Assembly: GCA_019703815.1 (NCBI GenBank)
Contig: AP023052.1
Span: 1,922,001-1,986,000, forward strand
Length of the DNA stretch: 64,000 nt
Direction: 5' to 3'
DNA from: Thaumasiovibrio occultus
Lineage (GTDB): Bacteria; Pseudomonadota; Gammaproteobacteria; Enterobacterales; Vibrionaceae
Shown piece after piece: positions 1-8,626 of the stretch. Numbering within the stretch: position 1 is the first letter of the stretch; every line of letters begins with the position of its first letter. The notes under the pieces were generated by a model. It did not search any database. It worked only from the letters and a program-made list of their open reading frames with translations, and was not told the DNA's origin. The position numbers and the translations under genes are program-made.

Positions 1-238
1 AACCTCAAGGTGCCTGGCTATAAGGTTACTGTTGCGCATTCGGCTTTGAGAAAAATATCGCTATCAAGCCGCCCCATTGTCGCGATCTTACTGCCTTACC
101 TGCGCGACTAATCTAGGCGACACTGCTCGGAATATCTCTCACCTTGGGCATTATTTTTTGTCGCCGTGTTGCGGACTGATATACTCTGACACCAGATTTT
201 GTTAACACGTAATCCGATTCACGGATAGATGGATAACC
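1..238. other. Intergenic region upstream of ubiG
   Basis: No complete gene is visible here. One forward frame stays open from the window edge to a TAA at about 109-111 (36 codons), but it has no recognisable motif and may be chance. In Vibrionaceae and E. coli gyrA is usually divergent from ubiG, so gyrA may lie just outside the left edge, but no GyrA N-terminal coding sequence is seen inside the window. The region must hold the ubiG promoter; I do not see a clear -35/-10 pair. Confidence 0.4.
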
Positions 239-946
239 ATGAACCAAACAAATGTAGACTCATCGGAAATTGCCAAGTTTGAAGAGATGGCCGCCCATTG
301 GTGGGATTTAGAGGGCGAATTCAAACCCTTACATCAAATCAATCCACTCCGCCTTAATTACGTCAACGAGCGTTGCGGCGGTCTCGTTGGCAAGCGTGTA
401 TTAGATGTAGGCTGTGGCGGCGGGATCTTAGCCGAAAGCATGGCCGCGATGGGCGCGAATGTGACCGGTATCGACATGGGTGAAGCGCCGCTGACCATCG
501 CGAAGCTTCACGGCCTCGAAACTGGCGTGAAAGTGGATTACCAACAAACCACTGCTGAACAACACGCCGCTGACAACCCGGGATTATATGACGTGGTAAC
601 GTGCATGGAGATGCTCGAGCATGTGCCCGATCCGGCCTCTGTGATCCAAGCGTGCAGTCAGCTGGTCAAACCCGGCGGCCATGTGTTTTTCTCTACCTTA
701 AACCGCAACATGAAATCTTACTTGTTTGCGATTGTCGGCGCGGAGCACATCATGAAGGTCGTCCCGAAAGGCACGCATGAGCACAGTAAGTTTATCCGCC
801 CGTCAGAGTTGATGGCGTTTATTGATCCAACCCCGCTGCAAGAGCGACACATCACTGGCCTGCACTACAACCCTTTATTTGACTCGTACAAATTGGGCCA
901 CAATGTCGACGTAAACTACATCGTTCACACCTGCCACCAAGGCTAA
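239..946 (+). CDS. ubiG: Ubiquinone biosynthesis O-methyltransferase UbiG
   Basis: UbiG carries out both O-methylation steps of ubiquinone synthesis, using S-adenosylmethionine, and works with the Ubi complex at the cytoplasmic membrane. The protein has 235 residues (E. coli UbiG has 240) and aligns end to end with it from memory. The SAM-binding motif I (VLDVGCGGG) is at about residues 54-62, followed by the acidic end of strand 2 (GIDMG), and the conserved stretches [15 protein letters not shown] and FFSTLNRN are intact. The ATG follows an A/G-rich stretch. It is followed after about 100 bp by a HAD phosphatase on the same strand, an order shared with many gammaproteobacteria. Identification is secure. 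Confidence 0.97.
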   Translation: MNQTNVDSSEIAKFEEMAAHWWDLEGEFKPLHQINPLRLNYVNERCGGLVGKRVLDVGCGGGILAESMAAMGANVTGIDMGEAPLTIAKLHGLETGVKVDYQQTTAEQHAADNPGLYDVVTCMEMLEHVPDPASVIQACSQLVKPGGHVFFSTLNRNMKSYLFAIVGAEHIMKVVPKGTHEHSKFIRPSELMAFIDPTPLQERHITGLHYNPLFDSYKLGHNVDVNYIVHTCHQG

Positions 947-1048
947 CTCAGTGGCAAAGCTAACTCAGTGAACAGATACCACCTGCCACCGCTTGGTGGT
1001 GGGTGAGTTCAGACAGTGCCAAGCAATCCCCGACAACAAGGAGGTGAC

Positions 1049-1705
1049 ATGGTTGACGCACTCTTATTTGATCTCGATGGCACCCTGCTCGATACCGCCC
1101 CCGATATGGGTGCGGCCGCCAACGCCGTATTGGCCGATCATGGCCATGCCCCTCTCACCCACGCACAAATTCAAGCCAACACCAGCTATGGTGCGCGCGG
1201 CTTACTCAAAGCGGGCTTTGGCGATGATCTCGTTAATCACGATCCGCAGCAATTGCGTCAAGCGTTTCTGGACTATTACGCAAAAGATATCTGTATCGGT
1301 ACCGCGTATTATCCAGAAATCGAAACGGTTTTGACCACATTGCACGAGCAAGCTATCCCCTGGGGAATAATGACTAATAAACCAGGCTTTTTAACGGAAT
1401 TATTACTACCTTATTTTCCATTATTACGCCGTGCTAACATCATCTGCTGTGGCGACACCTTGCCATTCGCCAAGCCGCATCCCGAACCCTTACTCCATTG
1501 CGCGAAAATTATGGCGGTTGAACCTGACAAAATCGCCTATATTGGTGATATCGAGGGTGACATGATAGCCGCTAAAAACGCCAGTATGCAGGGCATAATT
1601 GCCGGATGGGGATACGTTGGCGATCCCGCTATGCTGACAAACTGGCCGGCACGGAAAACGCTCACCACACCGGCTCAAATTTTAGGCTTAGTGACGACTT
1701 CTTGA
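1049..1705 (+). CDS. HAD family phosphatase (Gph/MupP-like)
   Basis: A 218-residue haloacid-dehalogenase phosphatase. The nucleophile motif DLDGTLLDT is at residues 8-16 (Asp8 and Asp10 as nucleophile and acid/base), the motif II Thr lies in GIMTNKP, the Lys in AKPHPEP, and the motif IV acids in YIGDIEGDM. This pattern is that of phosphoglycolate phosphatase (Gph) and of MupP, the MurNAc-6-phosphate phosphatase that in Pseudomonas sits directly after ubiG. The position after ubiG favours a MupP-type or general housekeeping phosphatase, but sequence alone does not settle the substrate. I chose the ATG at 1049 because an excellent AAGGAGGT ribosome-binding site lies 3-10 bases ahead of it; the frame is open further upstream without such a signal. 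Confidence 0.85.
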   Translation: MVDALLFDLDGTLLDTAPDMGAAANAVLADHGHAPLTHAQIQANTSYGARGLLKAGFGDDLVNHDPQQLRQAFLDYYAKDICIGTAYYPEIETVLTTLHEQAIPWGIMTNKPGFLTELLLPYFPLLRRANIICCGDTLPFAKPHPEPLLHCAKIMAVEPDKIAYIGDIEGDMIAAKNASMQGIIAGWGYVGDPAMLTNWPARKTLTTPAQILGLVTTS

Positions 1706-1720
1706 ACTCCCTCACAGAGT

Positions 1721-1794
1721 GGAAAAATTGGCAAATTAAATTTTTCCGACTACGGCGCTAAGTGGTGTCTTTCTAGACACTGCTTAACAGCGCC
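1721..1794 (+). repeat. Two stem-loops after the HAD gene
   Basis: The first pairs 1721-1729 with 1739-1747 (9 bp, A/T-rich). The second, at 1754-1794, has an outer 6-bp stem (ggcgct/agcgcc), a 3-bp stem, a small internal loop and an inner perfect 6-bp stem (gtgtct/agacac) closed by a tetraloop. Neither is followed by a clear T-run, so a classical rho-independent terminator is not proven. Confidence 0.45.
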
Positions 1795-1852
1795 TGACAG
1801 CAGTAGTGCACATCGGTTAGTGTTTACTGACTCAATGCGCAACTTCCCCAAG

Positions 1853-1861
1853 TTATCCACA
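1853..1861 (+). promoter_or_regulatory. DnaA box upstream of nrdA
   Basis: A perfect TTATCCACA consensus DnaA box lies about 170 bp before the nrdA start. E. coli nrdAB is known to be controlled by DnaA through boxes in its promoter, so this is a plausible replication-coupled control site. A single 9-mer match can occur by chance; the position is what makes it credible. Confidence 0.6.
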
Positions 1862-1898
1862 ACTCAGGCCGTTGGGAGGTATTGCAAATTATTAAAAA

Positions 1899-1946
1899 CG
1901 TCATTATCTTGTACGCCTCAACACCACCAACCCCTACATGTTGTGT
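1899..1946 (+). promoter_or_regulatory. Pair of NrdR-like boxes upstream of nrdA
   Basis: Two 16-bp elements resembling the NrdR consensus (acaCwAtATaTwGtgt) are seen at 1899-1914 and 1931-1946. The second is the better match (cccctacatgttgtgt). Their conserved C positions are 32 bp apart, close to the three helical turns typical of NrdR box pairs. NrdR is the nucleotide-sensing repressor of ribonucleotide reductase genes. I found the boxes by eye, not with a matrix. Confidence 0.6.
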
Positions 1947-2032
1947 TTGCGAGCAACTATAATCACTAATGCAAATACCTTTGGGTGGTAAGACACTTAT
2001 CAGCTTTCTCAAAATTGGATACTCAACAAACC

Positions 2033-4294
2033 ATGAACCAACTAACGGTTACCAAACGCGACGGCAGTACCGAACAAATCGATCTGGAAAAAATCCATCG
2101 AGTCATCACGTGGGCTGCTGAGGGCCTAGACAACGTCTCCGTTTCACAAGTCGAATTGAAATCGCATATTCAGTTCTATAACGGAATCAAGACCTCAGAC
2201 ATTCACGAGACCATCATTAAAGCCGCCGCTGATCTTATCTCTGAGCAGTCACCAGATTACCAATACCTAGCAGCACGCCTGGCGATCTTCCACCTACGTA
2301 AGAAAGCGTACGGTCGTTTTGAGCCGCCAAAACTGTTCGATCACGTCACTAAGATGGTCGAGAAAGGCAAATACGATAAACATCTGCTAGAAGACTACAC
2401 CCAAGCTGAACTTGAAGAGATGGACACCTTTATCGACCACTGGCGCGATATGGACTTCTCTTACGCTGCGGTAAAACAGCTCGAAGGTAAGTACTTGGTT
2501 CAAAACCGTGTAAGCGGTGAAATCTACGAAAGTGCGCAATTCCTGTACATCATGGTATCGGCGTGTCTGTTTGCGAACTATCCAAAAGAAACACGTATGG
2601 ATTACATCCGTCGTTTCTACAATGCGGTATCTACCTTTAAGATCTCGCTGCCAACGCCAATCATGTCTGGCGTGCGTACCCCTACCCGTCAGTTCAGCTC
2701 ATGTGTGCTGATCGAGTGTGACGATAGCCTAGATTCTATCAACGCCACGGCGTCTTCGATCGTTCGTTACGTCTCACAACGTGCCGGTATCGGTATTAAC
2801 GCAGGTCGTATCCGTGCGCTGGGCAGTGAAATTCGCGGTGGTGAAGCCTTCCACACTGGCTGTATCCCATTTTATAAATACTTCCAAACCGCAGTTAAGT
2901 GCTGTTCTCAAGGCGGCGTACGTGGTGGTGCAGCCACCGTATTCTACCCACTGTGGCACGGTGAAGTAGAATCGCTGCTGGTGCTAAAGAACAACCGTGG
3001 TGTTGAAGAAAACCGTGTTCGTCACATGGACTACGGCGTTCAAATCAACAAACTGATGTACACCCGTTTGATCAAAGGCGGCAACATTACCCTGTTCTCG
3101 CCATCGGATGTTCCGGGTCTTTACGATGCGTTCTTTGAAGATCAAGCAGAGTTCGAACGTCTGTACGAAATGTACGAGCAAGACGAGAGCATCCGCAAGA
3201 AGACAGTTAAAGCGATCGATCTGTTCTCAACCATGATGCAAGAGCGCGCCTCAACGGGCCGTATCTACATTCAGAACGTGGACCACTGTAATACCCACAG
3301 CCCGTTTGATGAGAAAGTCGCCCCTGTGCGTCAGTCGAACCTGTGTATGGAAATCGCGCTACCAACACGCCCTTTGAACAATGTTGAAGACGAAAGCGGC
3401 GAAATCGCCCTGTGTACCCTTTCAGCGTTCAACCTTGGCAAGCTAGAGTCGCTAGACGAGCTAGACGAGTTGGCAGAGCTGACGGTACGTGCTCTTGATG
3501 CCCTACTGGATTATCAAGATTACCCATTGCCAGCGGCGAAGATTTCAACCATGAACCGTCGTACATTGGGTGTGGGCGTGATCAACTACGCGTACTACCT
3601 GGCGAAAAACGGCGTGAAATACTCAGACGGTAGCGGTAACGCACTGACTCATCGCACGTTTGAAGCGATTCAGTACTACCTACTGAAAGCATCTGTGAAC
3701 TTGGCGAAAGAGCAAGGCGCGTGTCCTGCGTTCAACGAAACCAAGTACTCGCAAGGCATTTTGCCAATCGATACGTACAAGAAAGACTTGGACGCGATTT
3801 GTGCAGAGCCACTGCAGTACGACTGGGAAGCGCTGCGTGAAGAGATCAAAACGCACGGTCTGCGTAACTCGACCCTGTCAGCGTTGATGCCATCAGAAAC
3901 CTCGTCGCAAATTTCGAACGCGACCAACGGCATTGAGCCACCACGTGGTTATGTCTCTATCAAGGCGTCAAAAGACGGCATCTTGAAGCAAGTAGTACCT
4001 GAGTACACCAAGTACCGCCAAAACTACGAGTTGTTGTGGCAGATCGGTGGTAACGATGGTTACTTGCAACTGGTTGGTTTGATGCAGAAATTCGTTGACC
4101 AAGCAATTTCAGCGAACACCAATTACGATCCAAGTGTGCAGCCAGGCGGCAAAGTGCCTATGAAACTGCTGCTAAAAGATCTGCTAACAGCCTACAAACT
4201 GGGCGTGAAGACGCTGTATTACCATAACACGCGTGACGGCGCATCGGATGCACAAGCAGACGACGACTGTGCGGGTGGCGGTTGTAAGATCTAA
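2033..4294 (+). CDS. nrdA: Ribonucleoside-diphosphate reductase class Ia, alpha subunit
   Basis: Reduces ribonucleoside diphosphates to deoxyribonucleotides together with NrdB; it carries the active site and the allosteric sites. The 753-residue product aligns along its whole length with E. coli NrdA. An N-terminal ATP-cone (about residues 1-90, TKRDGSTEQIDLEKIHRV) gives overall activity control. The active-site cysteines expected from E. coli 225, 439 and 462 are present in FSSCVLIEC, NLCMEIALP and IALCTLSAF, and the C-terminal redox pair is in CAGGGCKI. The start at 2033 matches the E. coli N-terminus; the frame is open 16 codons further up but those residues are not conserved. nrdB follows after about 95 bp. 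Confidence 0.98.
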   Translation: MNQLTVTKRDGSTEQIDLEKIHRVITWAAEGLDNVSVSQVELKSHIQFYNGIKTSDIHETIIKAAADLISEQSPDYQYLAARLAIFHLRKKAYGRFEPPKLFDHVTKMVEKGKYDKHLLEDYTQAELEEMDTFIDHWRDMDFSYAAVKQLEGKYLVQNRVSGEIYESAQFLYIMVSACLFANYPKETRMDYIRRFYNAVSTFKISLPTPIMSGVRTPTRQFSSCVLIECDDSLDSINATASSIVRYVSQRAGIGINAGRIRALGSEIRGGEAFHTGCIPFYKYFQTAVKCCSQGGVRGGAATVFYPLWHGEVESLLVLKNNRGVEENRVRHMDYGVQINKLMYTRLIKGGNITLFSPSDVPGLYDAFFEDQAEFERLYEMYEQDESIRKKTVKAIDLFSTMMQERASTGRIYIQNVDHCNTHSPFDEKVAPVRQSNLCMEIALPTRPLNNVEDESGEIALCTLSAFNLGKLESLDELDELAELTVRALDALLDYQDYPLPAAKISTMNRRTLGVGVINYAYYLAKNGVKYSDGSGNALTHRTFEAIQYYLLKASVNLAKEQGACPAFNETKYSQGILPIDTYKKDLDAICAEPLQYDWEALREEIKTHGLRNSTLSALMPSETSSQISNATNGIEPPRGYVSIKASKDGILKQVVPEYTKYRQNYELLWQIGGNDGYLQLVGLMQKFVDQAISANTNYDPSVQPGGKVPMKLLLKDLLTAYKLGVKTLYYHNTRDGASDAQADDDCAGGGCKI

Positions 4295-4351
4295 CCCCTC
4301 ATAAAACGGCGAAGCAGAAACGTTGTCGCTATCGCTTATCTAATTGCATAC

Positions 4352-4370
4352 AGGGGCCAAGGTGGCCCCT
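4352..4370 (+). repeat. Stem-loop between nrdA and nrdB
   Basis: An 8-bp perfect GC-rich stem (aggggcca/tggcccct) with a 3-base loop lies 20 bases before the nrdB start. There is no T-run. It could be an mRNA-processing or partial attenuation signal that adjusts the NrdA:NrdB ratio; this is inference. Confidence 0.5.
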
Positions 4371-4390
4371 TAATTACGCTGAGGACTACC

Positions 4391-5524
4391 ATGGCTTACA
4401 GTACCTTTACCAAAACCAAAAACGATCCGCTAAAAGAGCCGATGTTTTTTGGTCAGGCCGTGAACGTTGCACGTTACGACCAACAAAAATACGAGATTTT
4501 TGAAAAGCTCATCGAAAAGCAACTGTCGTTCTTCTGGCGTCCAGAAGAAGTTGACGTCTCTGGCGACCGCATTGATTACGCCAACTTGCCTGAGCATGAG
4601 CAACACATCTTTATCTCAAACCTCAAGTACCAGACCCTGCTCGATTCCATCCAAGGCCGCAGCCCGAACGTTGCCCTACTGCCGTTGGTTTCTCTGCCTG
4701 AGCTGGAAACTTGGATTGAAACTTGGTCGTTCTCAGAAACTATCCACTCACGCTCATACACCCATATCATTCGCAACATCGTTAAAGATCCTGCGGTCGT
4801 GTTCGATGACATCGTCGAAAACGAGTACATCGTTAAACGCGCGGCGGACATTTCGGGTTTCTACGACGATTTGATCACCGCGACTAACGACTACCACCGC
4901 TACGGCGAAGGTGAGTTTGAGTTGAACGGTGAAACCGTCAACATCAATCTGCGCGAGTTAAAGAAAAAGCTCTACATCTGCTTGATGTCCGTAAACGCGC
5001 TTGAAGCGATCCGCTTCTACGTCAGCTTTGCCTGTTCGTTTGCGTTTGCTGAGCGCGAGCTGATGGAAGGGAATGCGAAAATCATCAAGCTGATCGCTCG
5101 TGACGAAGCCCTACATCTTACTGGCACGCAACACATGCTAAACCTGCTGCGTAGCGGCAAAGATGATCCAGTGATGGCAGAAATCGCGGCTGAGTGTGAA
5201 CAAGAGTGTTTCGATCTGTTCCACCAAGCGGCAGAGCAAGAAAAAGAGTGGGCGGAATACCTGTTCAAAGACGGCTCGATGATCGGTCTAAACCGTGACA
5301 TCTTGTGCCAGTACGTGGAATACATCACCAACCTACGTATGCAAGCGGTGGGGCTAAAACCGGCCTACCCAGGGGCAGATCAAAACCCAATTCCGTGGAT
5401 CAACGGTTGGTTGTCATCTGATAATGTGCAGGTTGCACCACAAGAAGCAGAGATCAGCTCATACCTTGTCGGTCAAATCGACAACGATGTTAGCGCCGAC
5501 GATCTTGGTGATTTCGAACTTTGA
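4391..5524 (+). CDS. nrdB: Ribonucleoside-diphosphate reductase class Ia, beta subunit
   Basis: NrdB holds the diiron-tyrosyl radical cofactor that starts catalysis in NrdA. The 377-residue protein matches E. coli NrdB (376) almost residue for residue. The segment [12 protein letters not shown] contains the iron ligands Glu115 and His118 and the radical Tyr122; further ligands lie in [12 protein letters not shown] and [13 protein letters not shown]. The C-terminal tail rich in Asp and ending DLGDFEL is the usual docking peptide for NrdA. The stop overlaps the start of the ferredoxin gene, so all three genes are probably one transcript. Confidence 0.98.
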   Translation: MAYSTFTKTKNDPLKEPMFFGQAVNVARYDQQKYEIFEKLIEKQLSFFWRPEEVDVSGDRIDYANLPEHEQHIFISNLKYQTLLDSIQGRSPNVALLPLVSLPELETWIETWSFSETIHSRSYTHIIRNIVKDPAVVFDDIVENEYIVKRAADISGFYDDLITATNDYHRYGEGEFELNGETVNINLRELKKKLYICLMSVNALEAIRFYVSFACSFAFAERELMEGNAKIIKLIARDEALHLTGTQHMLNLLRSGKDDPVMAEIAAECEQECFDLFHQAAEQEKEWAEYLFKDGSMIGLNRDILCQYVEYITNLRMQAVGLKPAYPGADQNPIPWINGWLSSDNVQVAPQEAEISSYLVGQIDNDVSADDLGDFEL

Positions 5525-5805
5525 TCAAAGTCGATTTAAACGGTGGCGAAGAGGTGGTTTACCTCGACGCCACTCATAACCCCAACGCCACCCTGCTCCA
5601 ACACCTAGCGCTACAAGGGCTAGAAGCGGAATCACAATGTAGGGATGGGTTTTGCGGTGCCTGTAAATGCAAATTGGTTGAAGGCGACGTCGAATACACC
5701 CAAACGGCGCTGGCGTTCGTCATGCCCGATGAAGTGCTGCCCTGCATTTGCAAACCGCTGACAAACTTGAAAATTACGCAGATCACTTACCATATCAAGT
5801 CGTAA
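5521..5805 (+). CDS. yfaE: 2Fe-2S ferredoxin YfaE, maintains the NrdB cofactor
   Basis: A 94-residue plant-type ferredoxin. Cysteines at about 40, 45 and 48 ([11 protein letters not shown]) and 75 form the C-x4-C-x2-C...C cluster-binding pattern. In E. coli YfaE supplies electrons to rebuild the diferric-tyrosyl radical of NrdB. The TTG start at 5521 overlaps the nrdB stop codon by four bases (TTGA), indicating translational coupling. The length is slightly above E. coli YfaE (84). Confidence 0.94.
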   Translation: MIKVDLNGGEEVVYLDATHNPNATLLQHLALQGLEAESQCRDGFCGACKCKLVEGDVEYTQTALAFVMPDEVLPCICKPLTNLKITQITYHIKS

Positions 5806-5949
5806 TCCGCTCTCACCTGTCATCGCAACCTGACGTTTTGTTTCCTCCGTCGATTTTTGCGCGCCCAGCACTCTACAACCAATTGCAAAACGCCCCATAA
5901 TCGCTGACTATAAGACGTAATTGTCTAACCTGATAATAAGGAAATCACC

Positions 5950-6444
5950 GTGCATAAATGGTTAGCCTACAGCGCTATCTCACTCAGCGCTTGCCTGTTT
6001 GCAAGCCACAGTGCGCTGGCAACTGAAAGCCAATCGATGAATGTCGAGCAACAAGCTTGGTATGTTTCTCAAGGTGAGGAGTACTTGGTGCAAGAGCAGC
6101 GTCATGGCGCGCTTTATGCCCTGCTGACTACGTCCGTGGAGGACGACATTGGCGTGTACCTGTTCTTTAACGATGCCGATTGCCGTGGTGATGATGGCCA
6201 AGTGCTGTCACACGAGCCACTGTACATTAACGATCAGCTGGTGCGTTTTTCCCAATACTGTGATGCGCCGCGCCGCTACTTGGTGCCTACGACCGCCAAT
6301 GGGCGTTACTTCCTCATTGATGAGTTTGTCAAACGTCGCTCGGTGGATATCAGCAGCGCCGATCACAGATTCACTGCGACCTTCTCCGCAATGGGATTTG
6401 CCGACTTTTATCGCCAATTCCAACAGCGTTTCGATGCGATGTAA
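5950..6444 (+). CDS. Small secreted protein of unknown function
   Basis: A 164-residue protein that I do not recognise. It begins with a clear signal peptide (about residues 1-25, ending SALA before TES) and the mature part is polar with two cysteines (DADCRGDDG and FSQYCDAPR) that could form one disulfide in the periplasm. The GTG start is preceded by a TAAGGAA ribosome-binding site. It stands alone between yfaE and a strong bidirectional terminator. No catalytic motif is seen. Confidence 0.8.
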   Translation: MHKWLAYSAISLSACLFASHSALATESQSMNVEQQAWYVSQGEEYLVQEQRHGALYALLTTSVEDDIGVYLFFNDADCRGDDGQVLSHEPLYINDQLVRFSQYCDAPRRYLVPTTANGRYFLIDEFVKRRSVDISSADHRFTATFSAMGFADFYRQFQQRFDAM

Positions 6445-6472
6445 TTGAATACACGACCACGTCATATTCATC

Positions 6473-6496
6473 AAAAAGGGGCTTACGCCCCTTTTT
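6473..6496. terminator. Bidirectional rho-independent terminator
   Basis: Perfect 10-bp stem (aaaaaggggc/gccccttttt) with a TTAC loop and T-runs on both strands, placed between the convergent secreted-protein gene and the minus-strand retropepsin gene. Confidence 0.9.
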
Positions 6497-6569
6497 CGTT
6501 TACCGCTCAAGTCATTTCAACCAATTCAGCGCACTAACAGCGTCTGCGCCTTAGGTAGTGCTGTGACGA

Positions 6570-8453
6570 TTAGTCACCCCCTGACTCCGCCTCAGTGTAG
6601 AGGAAGGTCTTGCCCGCATTGACCACAATGTTGTCGTTGAGGAAGTTCTGCCCCAAGATCAGGCTGTAGTCAAAATCAGTGCGATCGCGCAGGTTCACCC
6701 GAATGGTTTGCGCTATTTCCCCCATTTGAATAGGCAGCTTCACCACCAAACGAGTGGCCGTGCTCTCACCTTCGCGCGCTTTCACCCGATAGGTATGCAC
6801 CACCGGTCGCTCGAAGGTGTGTTTCAGCCCATCACGATTACTGTAATCAAATCGCACCCAATCGCGGCCATCGCGCTCAAAGCGCTCAATATTGGTAGCG
6901 CTGATCGAACTCATATCGGCACCGGTATCGAGCTTGGCAGGAAATTGCAGATCGCCAATAGTGACTTGCTCGACAACCCCAGTTTCCACTGGACGCACCT
7001 TATGGAAAATATCGGTCGAGCGGGTGTTGATCAGTAAAGGCTGCGCCACCATGGACGGCGACAAGTTAAACACCGACGGCTCAGTATCTCGACTATCACG
7101 CAGCTGCAACGCGACTCGCCGCTCAGCTTTCAGGTGATGAAACTGCAACGACGCATCAATCACCCAACGATGAACCTCACCGACTTTAAGCCGCGAAACC
7201 ACTTCATCGCTAAAAGCAACATTCTCATCGGCAACGCTTTGAATTTGGTATTCCACTTCATCGTCATTCACCGCCAAGGCCGGCACTTCGAGCACAGAGG
7301 TTTTCACCGTCAATGAAGGCTCGGCGATCACCTCGACACCATTGATGCTCATGGTTTCTTGGGTACCAATCACCAACACACTGCCTTGCTCCGCGCGTTG
7401 AGTGAGAGTCTCGAGCGGTTTTTCGGCCAGCCCAGTAGTCGAGCCATCCACCACATACAAGCGGCTCAAAGTTTCAAGCCCTAAGCGCAACTCACTGGGC
7501 TCATCTTTACGGTTGGTCAGATACACCAAAATGTGCTCTTCAGTCGGGTTAGCGCCCTCACTGCCTAGGCGCAACGGCAAGTAAACCAGCGGCTTTCTGC
7601 CAGAGGCGAACGGCACCAATCGCACTAACGGCGCGGTCATCGCCTGTTGCTGACCCTGCTGGTTTTCCAGCACAAAGCTCACTTCTCTTGCCGTTTGATC
7701 AACGCTAATTTTACTCGCATGAAGTGCGCTGTAACGGTTATGTAGCGAAACATGAATATTCACCGGCAAGCCCGCGATCTCACCACGCTCTTCACGGCCA
7801 ATCACCAACGCATCACGCTGGGATTGAAAGTAGTCGTAGCCCGCGTCGACCCAAGCGTGATCGCTTAAGAAGGTTTTGCCGACCAACACGGGCGTGGTGA
7901 AGTCTTGGCGGTCGGTTAAGTTCACTTCCGTGTTTACCGTCACGCCCCCTATTGTCAGCGGCATCACCACCACTGGGCGATACAAATAACCGTCCTCACG
8001 CGATTTCACCCGCGCGATGCGCAGTAAATCTGCTTGATACGGGATCGCTTCGCCTGTATAGGGATGGCGGATATCGAAGTAGACTTGGATATCAGAAAGA
8101 TCGTCGCGGTTTTTGAGCTGAACCCGACGCACTTTGTTGTACTCGTGCATGATTGCTTCAATCAGCGCATCACCTTCGAGATCGGCAAATTGCGGATCGG
8201 TCGGCACAATGCGAATATTTTCAGCATGGATCGAGGTCGAATCCGCGCCGGTATCGATTTTCGCGGGAAATTCGACCCCATTGAGCTCGGGGATATTGTT
8301 GAAATAAAGCGATTCCGTGCGCCCTAAAACAACACGACCATCAATGGTCGTTGGGTGTGAAAACAGTTCTGTCGCAGTGCTTGTAGTCGCGGCGCTGGCA
8401 CTCCATGTAGCTGCCAAGCAAGCACTCAGTAGGCATTTTTTCAACGGAGTCAT
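6570..8453 (-). CDS. Secreted protein with two retropepsin-like (RimB/PF05618-type) domains
   Basis: A 627-residue protein with a signal peptide (about residues 1-21, SASA before ATT). Two related domains are visible. The first has KIDTGADSTSIHA (DTGAD at 67-71) and the later block VNLTDRQDFTTPVLVGKTFL; the second repeats this as KLDTGADMSSISA (DTGAD at 509-513) and VNLRDRTDFDYSLILGQNFL. The D-T-G-A-D motif and the G-x-x-F-L block are those of the retropepsin-like family once annotated 'ATP-dependent zinc protease' and linked to RimK. Family members are usually single-domain proteins of about 150 residues. The ~280 residues between the domains look beta-rich and unrecognised. Likely periplasmic; substrate unknown. 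Confidence 0.8.
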   Translation of the reverse strand: MTPLKKCLLSACLAATWSASAATTSTATELFSHPTTIDGRVVLGRTESLYFNNIPELNGVEFPAKIDTGADSTSIHAENIRIVPTDPQFADLEGDALIEAIMHEYNKVRRVQLKNRDDLSDIQVYFDIRHPYTGEAIPYQADLLRIARVKSREDGYLYRPVVVMPLTIGGVTVNTEVNLTDRQDFTTPVLVGKTFLSDHAWVDAGYDYFQSQRDALVIGREERGEIAGLPVNIHVSLHNRYSALHASKISVDQTAREVSFVLENQQGQQQAMTAPLVRLVPFASGRKPLVYLPLRLGSEGANPTEEHILVYLTNRKDEPSELRLGLETLSRLYVVDGSTTGLAEKPLETLTQRAEQGSVLVIGTQETMSINGVEVIAEPSLTVKTSVLEVPALAVNDDEVEYQIQSVADENVAFSDEVVSRLKVGEVHRWVIDASLQFHHLKAERRVALQLRDSRDTEPSVFNLSPSMVAQPLLINTRSTDIFHKVRPVETGVVEQVTIGDLQFPAKLDTGADMSSISATNIERFERDGRDWVRFDYSNRDGLKHTFERPVVHTYRVKAREGESTATRLVVKLPIQMGEIAQTIRVNLRDRTDFDYSLILGQNFLNDNIVVNAGKTFLYTEAESGGD

Positions 8454-8626
8454 AGTGCTTCCTGAGTCAATAAAAGACGCGGTTTTATCTTTCTATCTCC
8501 TTAAGTACAGGAAGTTTCCTCACTTAATGAAAGTATTACCAGATAAAACGCTATGGATAATAGACTGCCAATCACCGCTATGACAACTCTCTCCCGCGTA
8601 TTCCTCCGTTTTCTTACAGCAATTTG

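Noticed and set aside
1-111. Open frame at the left window edge, considered as the 3' end of a gene
   Set aside because: Only 36 codons with no motif and no terminator following; not supportable as a gene.
993-1334. 113-codon frame overlapping the HAD phosphatase gene
   Set aside because: The HAD frame has all catalytic motifs and an ideal ribosome-binding site; this one has neither.
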